A DNA stretch of 64,000 nucleotides from Diplosphaera chodatii (GCA_032358165.1 JAALGY010000039.1:434001-498000); one strand, 5' to 3'. Counted from the stretch's first letter, positions 47,162 through 58,417 are shown. Notes: generated by a model from the letters alone, not told the origin. Translations and numbers: made by a program.

Positions 47162-48946
47162 GGCTGCAGTATGCGGGAGACGCTATGCAAACTCGCGGCT
47201 CAAGCGCCGCGCAGTGTGTTGGTATGAACAGATAGTGGGCTGCATTTTCAAGGTCAAGGAGAAGTTGATGTGAATACCCAGCTGGTTTTCAGACGAGAAT
47301 ATTCTCAGTGCAATCAGTTGGCAGACATTTCAATACCCAACGTGGGTTCCGGTCAACATGCTGGCCGTCAATTCGCTGCTCACAACCCCACATCCTAACC
47401 CACTTTCTCCTGGTCAACAAGTGCGCGAATTTCACTGCTGCCAGCAAATGACAGGCCACAGCCATCGCCATCAGCAGGCGGCTGCACATGATCAGTGCCC
47501 TCGCCCAGGGTAGCGACAATGTCCTGCTCATGAGGATGCCCCCAGCTGCGGCACTTCTCACTCCCTGCACTTCAGCTGTGTCACACACGGCCGTACGTCG
47601 GCGGCAGCGGCATGCGCATTTGGCGCGGCGACACCCCCGGCGGCGCCATGCGCGCCCCCTTCCGCACCTGCAGCTGGAGATATCTCGATACAGCTGCCCA
47701 TGCTAGATGTGCCTACTCCTGCACGCCCCAGCATGCATGTGATGTTGTGTCAGCTCAATCGCTATCGGCATCATGGCATATCTCGCCCTGACGACGACCT
47801 GGCATATGTGAGTACGGAGACACAGCGCACTGCAAAATGCCGAAGGGAGGACCTCGCCCTCTGCATTTCCATCCCTCCAGGTCGCCAGCTAATCAGCAGC
47901 GCTGCATCTTGCATGGCAGGAACCCGCATGCAGGTTGGGTCAAAGTTTCGAGCGGGTACAGGCGCCTTGCAAGGCGGCCTGATGCATTGTGAACCTTGAG
48001 CGAGAGTCGGCAGGAATTCCTGCTCCATACATATGTATGGAGCATGCGATGAAATAGCGGCCGAAATGAAGGCTTTGCAGGACATTGAAGTCAGCAGCAG
48101 TGCACACGCACGATTGATGCGCAAGGCCAGCAACCCCTGGTTTGGTCGAGGGCCGTCGGTGGCAGGCGCCTTGCTGTCACACCTGCTCTTTTGGGCGCAA
48201 TGCAGCCTGCTGTCTGCGCTCCCGAGCTGACAGCCTGTTCAAGAAATGAGGCGCCAGTGAGCAGGTACGCAGCCGCATGAGCACCGTTGCGCACACGGGG
48301 GGCGGCAGGATGTGCTGGCTTGCACCACAGCATATGCTGGACAGGCAGCACTGGAGACCGCGCGCCAGCGCCATTTTCAGGGCATATCTGTAATGCAATG
48401 GACTGACAGCTGTCAAGGTGGTCAGTATGCTGATGTGCAGAAGGCTAGGAGCATCAGCCGGAACTCAAAACAGCTTCAGCGCAGCCGCCGTCATGTTAGT
48501 TCGTTCATCAGCTAGCTGGCGTGGTTGGCTGCCATGCCAGTCAGGCTGCAGAAGACGCACCTCATTGGATGGCAGCTGATGCCAAACTGCCAGCAACACC
48601 AGCATGCAATGTGAAGACTTTATAGCAGGCTGTTGGTGCGACGCGGACATCTTGAGGTCAGCTGGCTTTTGCAGGAAACACCTGGCCTGAGGTCACTTGA
48701 TGAGGCCATTTGCTTGATCGGCCCAGGCAGATGGTTGCGGTAGGTGATGCCACATGGCACGCTCTGCTGTGATGACGTCACGCCACATCGGTCAGGTGAT
48801 AAGCTCTTGCATCTGCTAAGCCTGGTCCTCCGACCAAGCAAGGGCCCAGCTAACCGTCCTTGTCGCCACAGTTCCTGCTTTCGTCACTAGCACTCACAGC
48901 AAACCACCGTCTTTGCACCCCGAACAGCAGGCACCAGCACCAGCCA
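47162..48946. other. Intergenic region between two secreted-protein genes
   Basis: No gene is recognised in 1.8 kb. It is the divergent promoter space of the acid phosphatase (minus) and paralogue 2 (plus). A 22-bp perfect palindrome is at 48022-48043. Confidence 0.45.
48022..48043. repeat. 22-bp perfect palindrome
   Basis: gctccatacat followed by its exact complement; a second short palindrome, ggaattcc, lies 7 bp upstream. It could be a protein-binding dyad or a cruciform; nothing else supports a role. Confidence 0.75.
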
Positions 48947-51619
48947 ATGAAGATGAGGCAGCAGCGATGCTCAAGCTCGCTCGCCCTCCTGCTGGCAGCG
49001 CTGCTGGGCATGCTGCTGCTGGCGGCGTGTGCCTCAGCAAGTGCCCACGCTGTCCCGCTGCACGGTGAGCGACCGCCCGAGCAATATGCGGCGGAAAACA
49101 CGAGCTTGCCAGATTGCACCCTGGGAAGTCCTGTTGATTCAGTTGATCCAAAGGGTTTATTCACTTCACCAGATGCCAGCACAGGCCGGCAGCCAGCTGT
49201 CGTCCGTCTTCTGGAAACCTGCCGACCTGCTAAGTGACCTGGCTTTGAGTAGGCGCAGCATCGTCTCCGTCTGTGGTGCACTCGAGCGAACTGCTTGCAG
49301 TTGGTGGTTCACATCTCAGCATCCTTCGTTCACACCGTGCACTGGCATGCCTTAGCGCCCTGAACGAGGATTTGTCTCGATCTGCTCGGTGGATGATGGT
49401 CATGTAGGTGCCGAGCCTGCTCTAGTTGGGGGCAGCGCCGTGGGGTCAAAAGTTCCCCCTGGGATGCGTTAGCTGTACGACCAGATGGCCTCCATTGAGT
49501 GCAGGGAGGCAGCTCAAGGGGATCCCCGCCGAACAGGGGGCAATAATTGAAGAAACTCCCCAGGGCGGCGACATGGGTGAAGGAAACGGTGACAACGAAA
49601 TGCCAGACGGTGGCAACAATGACAACTCCGGCGGCAATGATGGCAACAACAACGAGGGCGACAATAACGACGGCAGCAGCTCCGCGGCATCAGCAGCAAC
49701 TGCTGCCGGCGGTGGCGGAGCCAGCGGTTCGGCTGCTGGAAGTAGCTCTGGCGGTGGGTCGGGCGACGATGGCAGTGGCAGTTCCTCAGCCGCTTCTGCC
49801 GCCTCTGCTGCGTCATCCGGTCTGTCACTGCCACGATCGTCTCTGTTGTGCAGATGAATGTACAGACTCATTCCTTTAGAAGACGTGCTTTATCAGGGCA
49901 GCTGTTCGCTGTAACTGGAAGTCCAGAGCGCGCTGCATGTATATCCTCGCTGCATTTCAACGTCCGGCATTGTCACGCAGGTTGTGGGGCGGCTGTTGCT
50001 GCTGCCGCTGCGTCTGCTGGGTCCAGCGGCGGCCGCCGCCTGCTGGACCGAATCCTGCTGGGCAGCTCGAGCTCCAGCGCCGCTGCTTCCTCTGCTTCCT
50101 CTGCCTGCGGCAGTGGGGGCGTCTCGGGCGGTGAGTCCTTGGGCTGAAGAAAGGCTGTCTGACCGCGTTGCTACACACCTGGCATGATGTCAGCAGCTGC
50201 ACCTCTGGCGTCCTGTGGCGTCATCTTCTGGCTTCATGCGTCAGCAGAGCGATCAGCTGCAAGATCGTTGTTGTGTCAGCCACTAGCTGTCCAATGTGCC
50301 ATCATGGCATGCGCCTGCTGGATGACCCAGCTCGGATAAACACTGCTGCAGACTCAGACGTTGCCCTCTACAAATGTATGCAGGCTGCGCTGCGGCTGCT
50401 TCCGCTGCCGCGGCCAGCGGCTATCGTGACGCATCAGCAGTGGTGAGACGGGGATGGGCATCCCGCTGTGGTGGTGCCGACCACATGATTCACTATCTCT
50501 CATCTCAGCTGCTGCGCACCATGCTTATCACTGGCATCGTGCAACGTAGCGGCAATGTCATGCTGCGCCACCCTGCAGGCGACCGCGGTGGCTGCATGCG
50601 GTGGTGGCGGTGGCGGAAGCGCTTCAGGCTCCAGCGCTGCTTCCAGCGGCAGCGCAACTGGAGACGGTGTGTTGTCCGGCTGCTGTTGTCATTCTGCTGG
50701 GTGCACGCCCCAGTCTGCAGTGCCTCGTTCCCTGCCGTCATGGGGTCAGCACCCCAGCAGCCAAGGCGTCAGCCCCCTGCGCATCGCAAATCTGGCCGCC
50801 CATACCTGGGTTTGACACATGTGTTGACACAGCTCTGTACAGAGCTGTCATGGGAGCTGCAGTTTGTACCAGTCTGTTTGCATGGGCCTAGCTGACGGTC
50901 GTGGCATATGTGCACTCTGTGCAGATTGTGCCGCCTCGGTGGCGGCTGCTGCCGCTGCGGCGTCCTCCTCTGGGTCCGGATCATCCTCCGCCGCATCCGC
51001 CGCCTCTGCCGCATCCTCAACCTGCGGGTCATCCGGCGTCCCATCATGTGCGCACAGCACAGAGCACACTTTCAGCCTGCACGCTCCAGCGGGTGCTCAT
51101 GTATGTACGCTCGGCAGATCAGCGGCGGCTCAGCGGATACTGCGAGCTGCAGCAGCTAAGCGATTTCAGCAAGGGGCTGCATTGGCCAGTGTGCCCGGTG
51201 CACACTTAGAATAAAATAAACACCCCGACATGCACGCCAAATAGTGCTCATACATGTTTCAGTGTGTCTCTCGCACGTTTGATGATACTCACCAGCTCAC
51301 CCTGCAGCTTGCTCCGCTGCGGCCGCCGCCGCTGCTGCGTCTGGCTACCAGAGCTCATCTGCTGTCGCGACGGCAGGCAAGGCCTGATCCCCTGATCCAT
51401 GATCCCACTCAGTTTGCTGCTACATGCTGCTGGCTTGCACTCTGGTAGAGCTATCCTGCATTTGCGCACTGCCGCAGTCAATGCCAGACACTGCCAGCCA
51501 CGCTGATGGCACCCGGCCTTGGTTTTTTAAATGTAGTTGCTGCGTGTTCCGGCGGTGGCGCCGCTGCAGCCGGCGCTGCTGCGGCAGGTGCGCTATTCTT
51601 AGTGCAGGGCTGCCACTAG
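48947..51619 (+). CDS. Secreted Ala/Gly/Ser-rich modular protein, paralogue 2
   Basis: Predicted secreted protein of 349 residues; the function is not recognised. Exons: 48947-49064, 49505-49819, 49981-50130, 50384-50442, 50579-50666, 50925-51092, 51308-51376 and 51537-51619 (TAG); all phases close. The signal peptide is SLALLLAALLGMLLLAACAS. Exon 2 begins GRQLKGIP and contains an Asp/Asn/Gly run (GNGDNEMPDGGNNDNSGG onwards) before Ser/Ala/Gly repeats. Later modules each start near a cysteine (GCGAAVAAAAAS, GCAAAASAAAASGY, VAACGGGGGGSAS, DCAASVAAAAAA, ACSAAAAAAASGY, VAACSGGGAAAA). Exon 3 also has GGRRLLDRILL, a possible processing site. One intron pair is phase 0; all others are phase 1. The intron after 51376 needs a GC donor (gcaagg). 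The end ALFLVQGCH is the read-through of the last module. Confidence 0.68.
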
Positions 51620-53056
51620 TAGCCCAGGACCCTGCTTGCTGCGCAGTGGTTCAGCACAAACGATGTGTTGCAGCATGGTTCTTAGCCACTTGCGCTCCAT
51701 CATGCATGTTAAGCAGAGAGCTGCAATACTCCAAATTCCCAATAATTTATACCACAAGCCATGGAATGGACAGCTGTTCCTCCGACTGTCTGCAGGCGGC
51801 TGAACGAACATGAAAGGCACAAGCACGGCGTGGCGCAGCTGAAGTAGCCCTCCAAACGCAGGGAACAATGGCAACCACGCAGATGTATCTCAAGTCATCG
51901 CATGCACACACCCGTAGGAAGTACTGTGCAAAGTGTGAGTTACCCATTTGCGATTGAAGACTCACACTGAACATCAGGGTTGTCAAGTGTCCTAAAGCAC
52001 TATTGTTGCTCATATACCGCCACACTTGCCTTGCCTTCTGAAAGTCATGATACCTCATCGTATGCCGGATGCATGGGTTGATATCAAACATTTTGATTGA
52101 ATATCCCATGCATTGAATATCCCATGCCATACGGCAAGCAGGCAGTTTTCAGCACGTTATGCATGAGCTGTATGACATGTGTAGATGCTGAGTGCGGGAA
52201 TGATCGCCAGCTGCTAGCTTCAACACGAATAATGTACACGCGGCGAGCATAATTTCGGCGTGGCGCACATTTGCTGACGAGCCGACATTGTGCCGGCAGA
52301 TGTATGTCCTGCGCTGCAGATGCGCAGTTATTGATGCTGACGCTGGTCAGCACGAGCAGCTGTAAGGTTCGTCAGGTTGAAGACCCTCATGATTTGCACA
52401 CAACCCGTTTAATTAAAAAGTTGTCCTCAATGGAGGCGGCGATGAATGCAGCGGTCACCTGTTAAATCCATGGTAAGCTCAGGTCTCGCATCGGCTACCG
52501 ATATGTTTGGCTTACAGTAAGATTACGGCCTTGTAGAAATTGACGTATCACATCAGGACATGGTTCCCAGGAAGATTCAGCCTCATCTCTGATGCATCGC
52601 ATCGGTCAGATGTCATGTGAGAGGTTCGCTCTGCATTCCGATTTACCACTGCTCCAGCTGCGCCGTGACCTCTAGAAGTGTCAAAAAGAGTTCAGCAAGC
52701 ATGGGACACGCAGACGGACGGTATCGCCCGGTAATCAGCCATAATGTGTGGCTGTCAACTTGAAATAGGATCCGCATGCCTGCCATCTGGCGGCTCAATC
52801 GGCGGTCGATGGGTCCAAGGCCAGATGCCAGCTGTTGACCCCTCATCGGTGACGTTGTGCCAACTTCTGGCGCATGATCTGCGTGAGATTCACCTGATCA
52901 TTATCTCAGTCTTGACATACGCGCCTTGCCTTGTTGTCCTCAACGTTTGCACTTGCAGTGTCACTGTTGCCACACCCCACACCAGCATCGCCTTCCTGAC
53001 GCAAGCAAGCCAGCCTCGGCCCGTCCATACCGATCTGCAAATCTGTCCAAACCACC
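51620..53056. other. Intergenic region
   Basis: No gene is recognised. A 16-bp unit (attgaatatcccatgc) is repeated in tandem at about 52096-52127. The shared upstream element of paralogues 3 and 4 lies near 52782. Confidence 0.45.
52782..52810 (+). promoter_or_regulatory. Candidate shared upstream element, copy before paralogue 3
   Basis: gccatctggcggc, six diverged bases, then ggcggtcgat. The same two blocks with the same spacing recur at 55625-55653. They lie 247 bp and 202 bp upstream of the respective ATGs. It may be a promoter element or just residual homology from gene duplication. Confidence 0.4.
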
Positions 53057-54721
53057 ATGGCGCATCGCCAGAGCACCGCCGCGCTGCTGCTGCTTGCCAG
53101 CTTGCTCCTGGCGGCATTTGCTGCCTCATCAGCTGAGGCCTACCCCTCCAACTCGCTGCACGGTGAACAGCCACTTCAGCTGAATTCACTGCTGCCACAC
53201 ATCAATCGCATATGACCACGGAATATGCCCTGCACGTCTAGTCTGGCAGCCATGTGCCCTGGGCAGCAAAGAGTCCGGACGAATGACTGCCCTCAGCCCA
53301 CTCGGGGTCGATCGGTTACTAACCGGCTAGTAGCCGCTCGCTGCTGATGAACCATCGCATCCTGCTGTGTGCTGGGGCACGTCAGCTGCTGCTATGCTTG
53401 CGCCTTGCACAGGCAGACAGCATCACAAATGGTTGCCCGCCCTGCCACGATTTGCTTGCCTCGTTTCCCTGACGGTCCAATACGCCGTTCGCATTACTGC
53501 TACACGTGCGCATGTCTGGGCAACTCAGCAACACGATTGCCATTTGCGCACCCAGCCACTTCTCATTCATGACCGGTGCAGAGGCTATTAGCTGGTACGT
53601 ATCTGCGACGCGGCCTGCGGTTGTTGTCTGGTGCAGCAGTCTGGCCCCCGCCAATGCATCAAGAATCGACAAAACAGCAGCAGGTGTGGGCCCTGCAGGC
53701 CGCAAGCTCAAGGGCAGTGCCGCTGCTGCTGGGTCGGCCGCTGGTTCCGGTGGCGGCGGCAACGGCGGTGGCGGTGTGCCTCCTTTCTTGCTGCCAGCTG
53801 CACATTGCTGCCGCTGTGATGTTGATGCTTTGTTTGCGCCTGTGTATCTCATGTACAGCAGCCGCTCTGCGCTGCGCACGAGGAGCACATCGGTCAGGAC
53901 AGTCTGCCGACAGGCTGCTCGGATGACGACTTGCAGATTGTGTGCAGGCTACAACTGCAACCCAGTTCGTTGAACACATTTTCATGAACTTGCTGTTCGG
54001 CTGCATGCAAACAGTGCAGCTCGGTCCCTACGATGCATGTACCACATACGGCACCAAAGTTGTACCTCGGGATGCATCCCATACGCAGGCACTTCTTCCG
54101 CCGCTGCGGCTGCAGCCGCAGGGGGCAGCGGTAATGACAATGGTTTCAATGACGGCAGCAACGGTGCTCTTCTTGAAGCGCCGTGGATGTCAGTCGATGT
54201 GCACCAAGCATGCAGAGCTCTGTGACGTTGTTCTCACAAGCATGAACCTGTCGTGTTTTAACGTGCCTGCCCCATGCGTCGCCAGATCACAGCCATCTGC
54301 ATCTTTGCAGACTGCAGCGACGCGGCTGCCGCTGCTGCGGCGGCTGCTGCATCCGGCGATTCCGCTGCCGCTGCAGCAGCCGCTGCCGCCGCCTCGGACT
54401 CCTGCGACCCGTCGTTCAACAACCTGACCCCAGGTCGGTGGTGTATACCACCTGTTGTGTGGACAACCTGCGTGTCGGTGGAAAAGAATGATCAAACCAG
54501 AAGGTTTACAAATTGACAACCTGGCGGAGTTTACCATCATTGCAGCTGTGGCAGGACCACGTTCTGATGTCGTTGCAGGCTGTGCTGCGGCTGCAGCGGC
54601 TGCCGCGGCAAGCGGGCTGGATGGACTCTGCTGCCGCCGCTGCTGCTGCCGCCGCCTGCGGAAGTGGTTAAAGGGTAAGTGGCTGCGTCTGTCACACCTG
54701 CAATGTGTTCATGACCAGTGA
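53057..54721 (+). CDS. Secreted Ala/Gly/Ser-rich modular protein, paralog 3, terminal module frameshifted
   Basis: Predicted secreted protein; the function is not recognised. Exons: 53057-53162 (signal peptide TAALLLLASLLLAAFAASS, context caccATGG), 53699-53773 (GRKLKGSAAAAGSA, then Gly/Asn), 54089-54163 (GTSSAAAAAAAGG, then a SGNDNGFNDGSNG loop), 54311-54433 (DCSDAAAAAAAAAASGDS...SDSCDPSFNNLTPG) and a last exon from 54579. All internal introns are phase 1. The last exon starts GCAAAAAAAAASG as in paralogue 4, but an extra G near 54614 shifts the frame. As read, it becomes Cys/Arg-rich (LCCRRCCCRR) and runs to TGA at 54719-54721. One base fewer would continue as Gly-Trp-Met-Asp-Ser plus an Ala tract, one cysteine and TAA at 54669-54671. 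Closest relative in the window: paralogue 4. Confidence 0.7.
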
Positions 54722-55854
54722 TCGATAGTTCCGGGTCACACGCATTGCCTTTGAGCTCTATGCTTGCTCATGCCTGCAGGAAAATTATGAGCCACACACA
54801 AGACCTGTACTACTGCTGTCCATGGCCTGCCAATGATTAGTAGCAACACCAAGCACCCAGCGCTCACAAAGGTTGTGGGAGGACCGCAGTTGCTTAGAGC
54901 ATCGCGCATGACATCCTTACTTTCTGCCAGCAGTGCTGATGCATACATGTAGAGCTGCAATTGGATGACCAGAGTCACTAAAGTACTCAGCAGATGCACT
55001 TAGTTGCATGTTGTTCACAGCACATCATATCATATCATGTTGCTGAAGATTTGCACAACCATCAGATACAACCGTTTTGAAGCAAAGCTGGAAAATGAAA
55101 AGATCAGCATCAGTGGAGCTGTTCCTGCAACCTATGGAACCATCCACATTCAATTATAAGCTGCGTTCCTTTGCCTTCAATCATGGCACTAGAATATTTT
55201 GATACAGTACCTACTGTTGGCAGCCATGTGCACGCACCACTACTGCAGTCTGTGACACAGAACAACAGTAAGCCGTAGCCACCCATCTACTGCTATACAT
55301 GCTGAACACACAACTTGACGAAGTCATAAGACCCAAGGTTCCAGCTCCACAGAAAGCTAGCGCATTCTGCAGACTGTGTGGATATTTTCGCATAAATAGT
55401 GGAGCCCTGATGATGCCGGCATGCACATGACACAACTGCGCACGTGTGCAGACACAAGCATGCACGCAGCGACAGGTGTGGGAAGACCGCAAGAGGGTTA
55501 AACGTTTCAGCCAGCTACCAGCAGGCAACACTACTTCCAGTTGCGTGATGCATTATTGCTACAGCTGGCGACCAACCGTCACAAGTGTGGTACACAGCAG
55601 TGACTTCGGGTTATCCAACCTGCTGCCAACTGGCGGCAGATCCGGCGGTCGATCGCTCCGAGGCTCATCCCAACCCTCATGTCCGTCAGCTTCCCAGTCG
55701 ACTGCGCATACCGTTTGTGGCAACCGCAAATAACTGAGGCACCATTCTCCAGCAAGCGTACTGTGCTGCAAGCCAATTGTGCTCAGCTGCAGACAGGAGC
55801 GAGCCTGCACCTCACCCCAGCTGCAGCCACTGCAAGACTCGGTCTTTGGGCACC
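54722..55854. other. Intergenic region
   Basis: No gene is recognised. It includes the shared upstream element at 55625-55653. Confidence 0.45.
55625..55653 (+). promoter_or_regulatory. Candidate shared upstream element, copy before paralogue 4
   Basis: gccaactggcggc, six bases, ggcggtcgat; matches 52782-52810. 202 bp upstream of the ATG. Confidence 0.4.
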
Positions 55855-56113
55855 ATGGCGCACGGCCGCAGCATTGCTGCTGTGCTGCTGCTTGTCAGCC
55901 TGTTCCTGGCGGCATTTGCTGCCTCCATCGAGGCCCACCCCGTCAACCCGCTGCAGGGTGTGTACCTGCGCAGCTGCTGCTACTGTCAACCTCGTAACAG
56001 CTCTTGCTTGAGCTTGAGCGAAGCAGCCTGCTGACCATGATACTGGCGAGACTTTATGCAGTCGGCTGCGCAGCCAGTCGGCATGCCGTGGTGGAATATG
56101 TGTCTTGTCCAGT

Positions 56114-56154
<41 letters not shown>

Positions 56155-58417
56155 CTAGCCCTTGGCAGTTGCATTGGCAAATTGTTGCCAACTTTTTAAA
56201 TAGTATAGTACTTTACTATTAATAAAGGCTTTGCCGTCGTGGTGGAAACGCGTGAAATAAATAACAAAACCAGGCATTCCGCGACGGATGCCGCACCTCA
56301 GCCGCTGCGTCGAGCACATCAGCTACCTGAGCACGTGACTGTATGTTTGACGCTGCGAGCGGCAGGAGCGGCGTGCTAGTGTTGTGCGTGGCTTGCGTGT
56401 CTGACAGCTTGGAAGCCGCTGGAAGCCACAGCGCGAAGTGCCCATTGACCTAGTCCCACTATTCTAAGGGAGAATGTTGTGCGTCCTCCCCACATACCAG
56501 TCGGAAAACAGGGCACCACCTCCACTTGCAACGTGCTGCTTTATAGGCCGTGAGGTCACAACCAGAGCTCACAGTACAGCAGTATCAGCTGGACCTATGC
56601 CCCGCTAGCAGACGGGCGAGCTGAAAGCGCGGTTCTCGCAGCGAGATTGCGCCTGGCAAGTATCTGTCTGCCGGTCGGCAGCAGCTGTGCTCAAGACTGT
56701 AATTACTTGGAAAGCGGTCGGAGCAACATACGAACGCACAGGGCGTTGCGCGTTGCATGTTCCGCAACCAACTGCAACCAATCCAAACTTCGGGTGTCGG
56801 CCTTCAATGCATTGGCAACAGGCCGCCCTGCAGCACTTCTATTCTTCGCCCAACACGAGGCTATCGTGTACTTGCAGGTTGTTAAAAGTTGGCTCACGCT
56901 CGCTTGCGACGTGCCGTTGTTTGATTGCATTGAGGGTGGGGTTCAGGATGCTGAGGGAGGGTTTACTGCTGGTGTGCATAAATGCTGGAGGTGACTGGCA
57001 GGCTAGTATCATGCATTGAGCACCACGGACTGCAGGCATCTACTGACACAGCAGCAGCCAGATGCCCGCGGTCTGATCGGGCGTCACTGTGCACGAGTCC
57101 TGGCTGAGCATGCAGGCCGCAAGCTGAAGGGCGTGTCGACTGACGGCGGCGGGGGCGGCGGCGGCGGCGCTGGGGCCGCTTCAGCCACTGGCGGGGGAAG
57201 TGGTGGCGGTGGCAGCAGTGGCGGCCCTGACGGCGGTGGCGGCAGTGGTGCACATGATGGCGGCGGTAGCAGCAACGGCGGCGGCCACAACGAGGGCGAC
57301 AACGGCGGCGGTGGCCATGGCGGCGGTGGGGACAATGGCGACGGCCGTGCTCGGCCGGACGGAGGTGCGCTTCATGCTCACATGGTGCGACGGTGCTGAT
57401 GCTATGTACATGGCGGGTGGGCAACGTGCAACGTGCAAAGCTGGCTTGCAGGCAAATGTACAAATCGGTGTGGCTGCAAGAATGCATGTTTGTGGAGCTT
57501 TGTGATGCTTGGTCTGTGAACAGTGGCGATGCAGTTTTCCCAGCTGCCGGCTGGCATTGCTGAAGCCTGGACTTTGATAGCCACAGGCTCGGCCGCAGCT
57601 GCCGCCGCAGCTGCAGCGGGCGGCGGCGGTGGTGGAGGAGGGGCTGCTGGCGCGGCTGGTGCTTCCGGCGGTAGCGGTGGCGGTGGTCATGAGGACGGCC
57701 ACGACGGTGGTGAGGACGGCCACGACGGTGGTGAGGACGGCGGCGACGGCGGCGACAACCAAGGCGGTGGCAGCGCCGCCGCCGCAGCTGCTGCAGCTGC
57801 CTCGGGCTCCTCCAACAGTGCGTGCTCGCTGTGCTTCCGCAGGACCATTCCTGATGGTTCTTTTTGGAATGTTCATTCTGACAGTGTCCGCAATAGAAGG
57901 GTTCAGCTGTGCATGCGTTTTCATACCAACACGATTCAGACCAGGACATACAGGCACTGCGCTCAGATGTCTGCTGGACGCCATTTCTCTGCCGGGTGCA
58001 TTGCTGAGTGACAGCTGAGATCCAATCTGCACAGGCTGCAGCGATGCCGTCGCTGCTGCCGCCGCTGCAGCCGCGTCTGGCGGCGCTGCAGCCGCTGCCG
58101 CGGCCGCTGCCGCCAGCTCCGCCTGTGACCCGTCCAAAAACCTGCCGCCAGGTCTGCATGTGATGCCCACAGCAGCTGCTTTGCCTACTCACACCTGGCT
58201 CTGCATTCTTCAAGTGGACATAGCTCTCCTTTAAGCGAAAGGTGGGCTTTCTGCGGTGATTATGCTGTACCTGAAACAACTTGTCCCCCCCTGTTCTGCA
58301 GGTTGCGCCGCAGCTGCCGCGGCCGCCGCGGCTTCTGGCTGGAATGCTGCCGCTGCCGCTGCCGCAGCAGCCGCCTGCCGTGGCGCAGCGGCCGCCGCCG
58401 CAGCAGCTGCCGGCTGA
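55855..58417 (+). CDS. Secreted Ala/Gly/Ser-rich modular protein, paralogue 4
   Basis: Predicted secreted protein of 271 residues; the function is not recognised. Exons: 55855-55957, 57116-57364, 57587-57817, 58035-58151 and 58302-58417 (TGA). Every intron is phase 1 and all frames close. The signal peptide is IAAVLLLVSLFLAAFAAS, start context caccATGG as in paralogue 3. Exon 2 begins GRKLKGVSTDGGGG and is Gly-rich with His, Asn and Asp. Exon 3 has an Ala tract, a Gly tract, then repeats of (E/H)DG(H)DGG, and another Ala tract. Exon 4 (SCSDAVAAAAAAAASGG...SSACDPSKNLPPG) and exon 5 (GCAAAAAAAAASGWNAAAAA...CRG + Ala) parallel paralogue 3 module for module. Intron 1 is 1.16 kb, about twice that of its relatives, and holds a (CAG)n run. 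Strong antisense open frames here are shadows of the GC-rich repeats. Confidence 0.77.
56114..56153 (+). repeat. (CAG)13 microsatellite
   Basis: About thirteen uninterrupted CAG units inside intron 1 of paralogue 4. Such runs are the raw material of the Ala (GCA) tracts in other frames nearby, but this one is not in an exon. Confidence 0.85.

Noticed and set aside
57680..57770. Tandem repeats in paralogue 4 as a CRISPR-like array
   Set aside because: The repeats are in-frame codons for (E/H)DGHDGG inside an exon, contiguous with no spacers, and the genome is eukaryotic.
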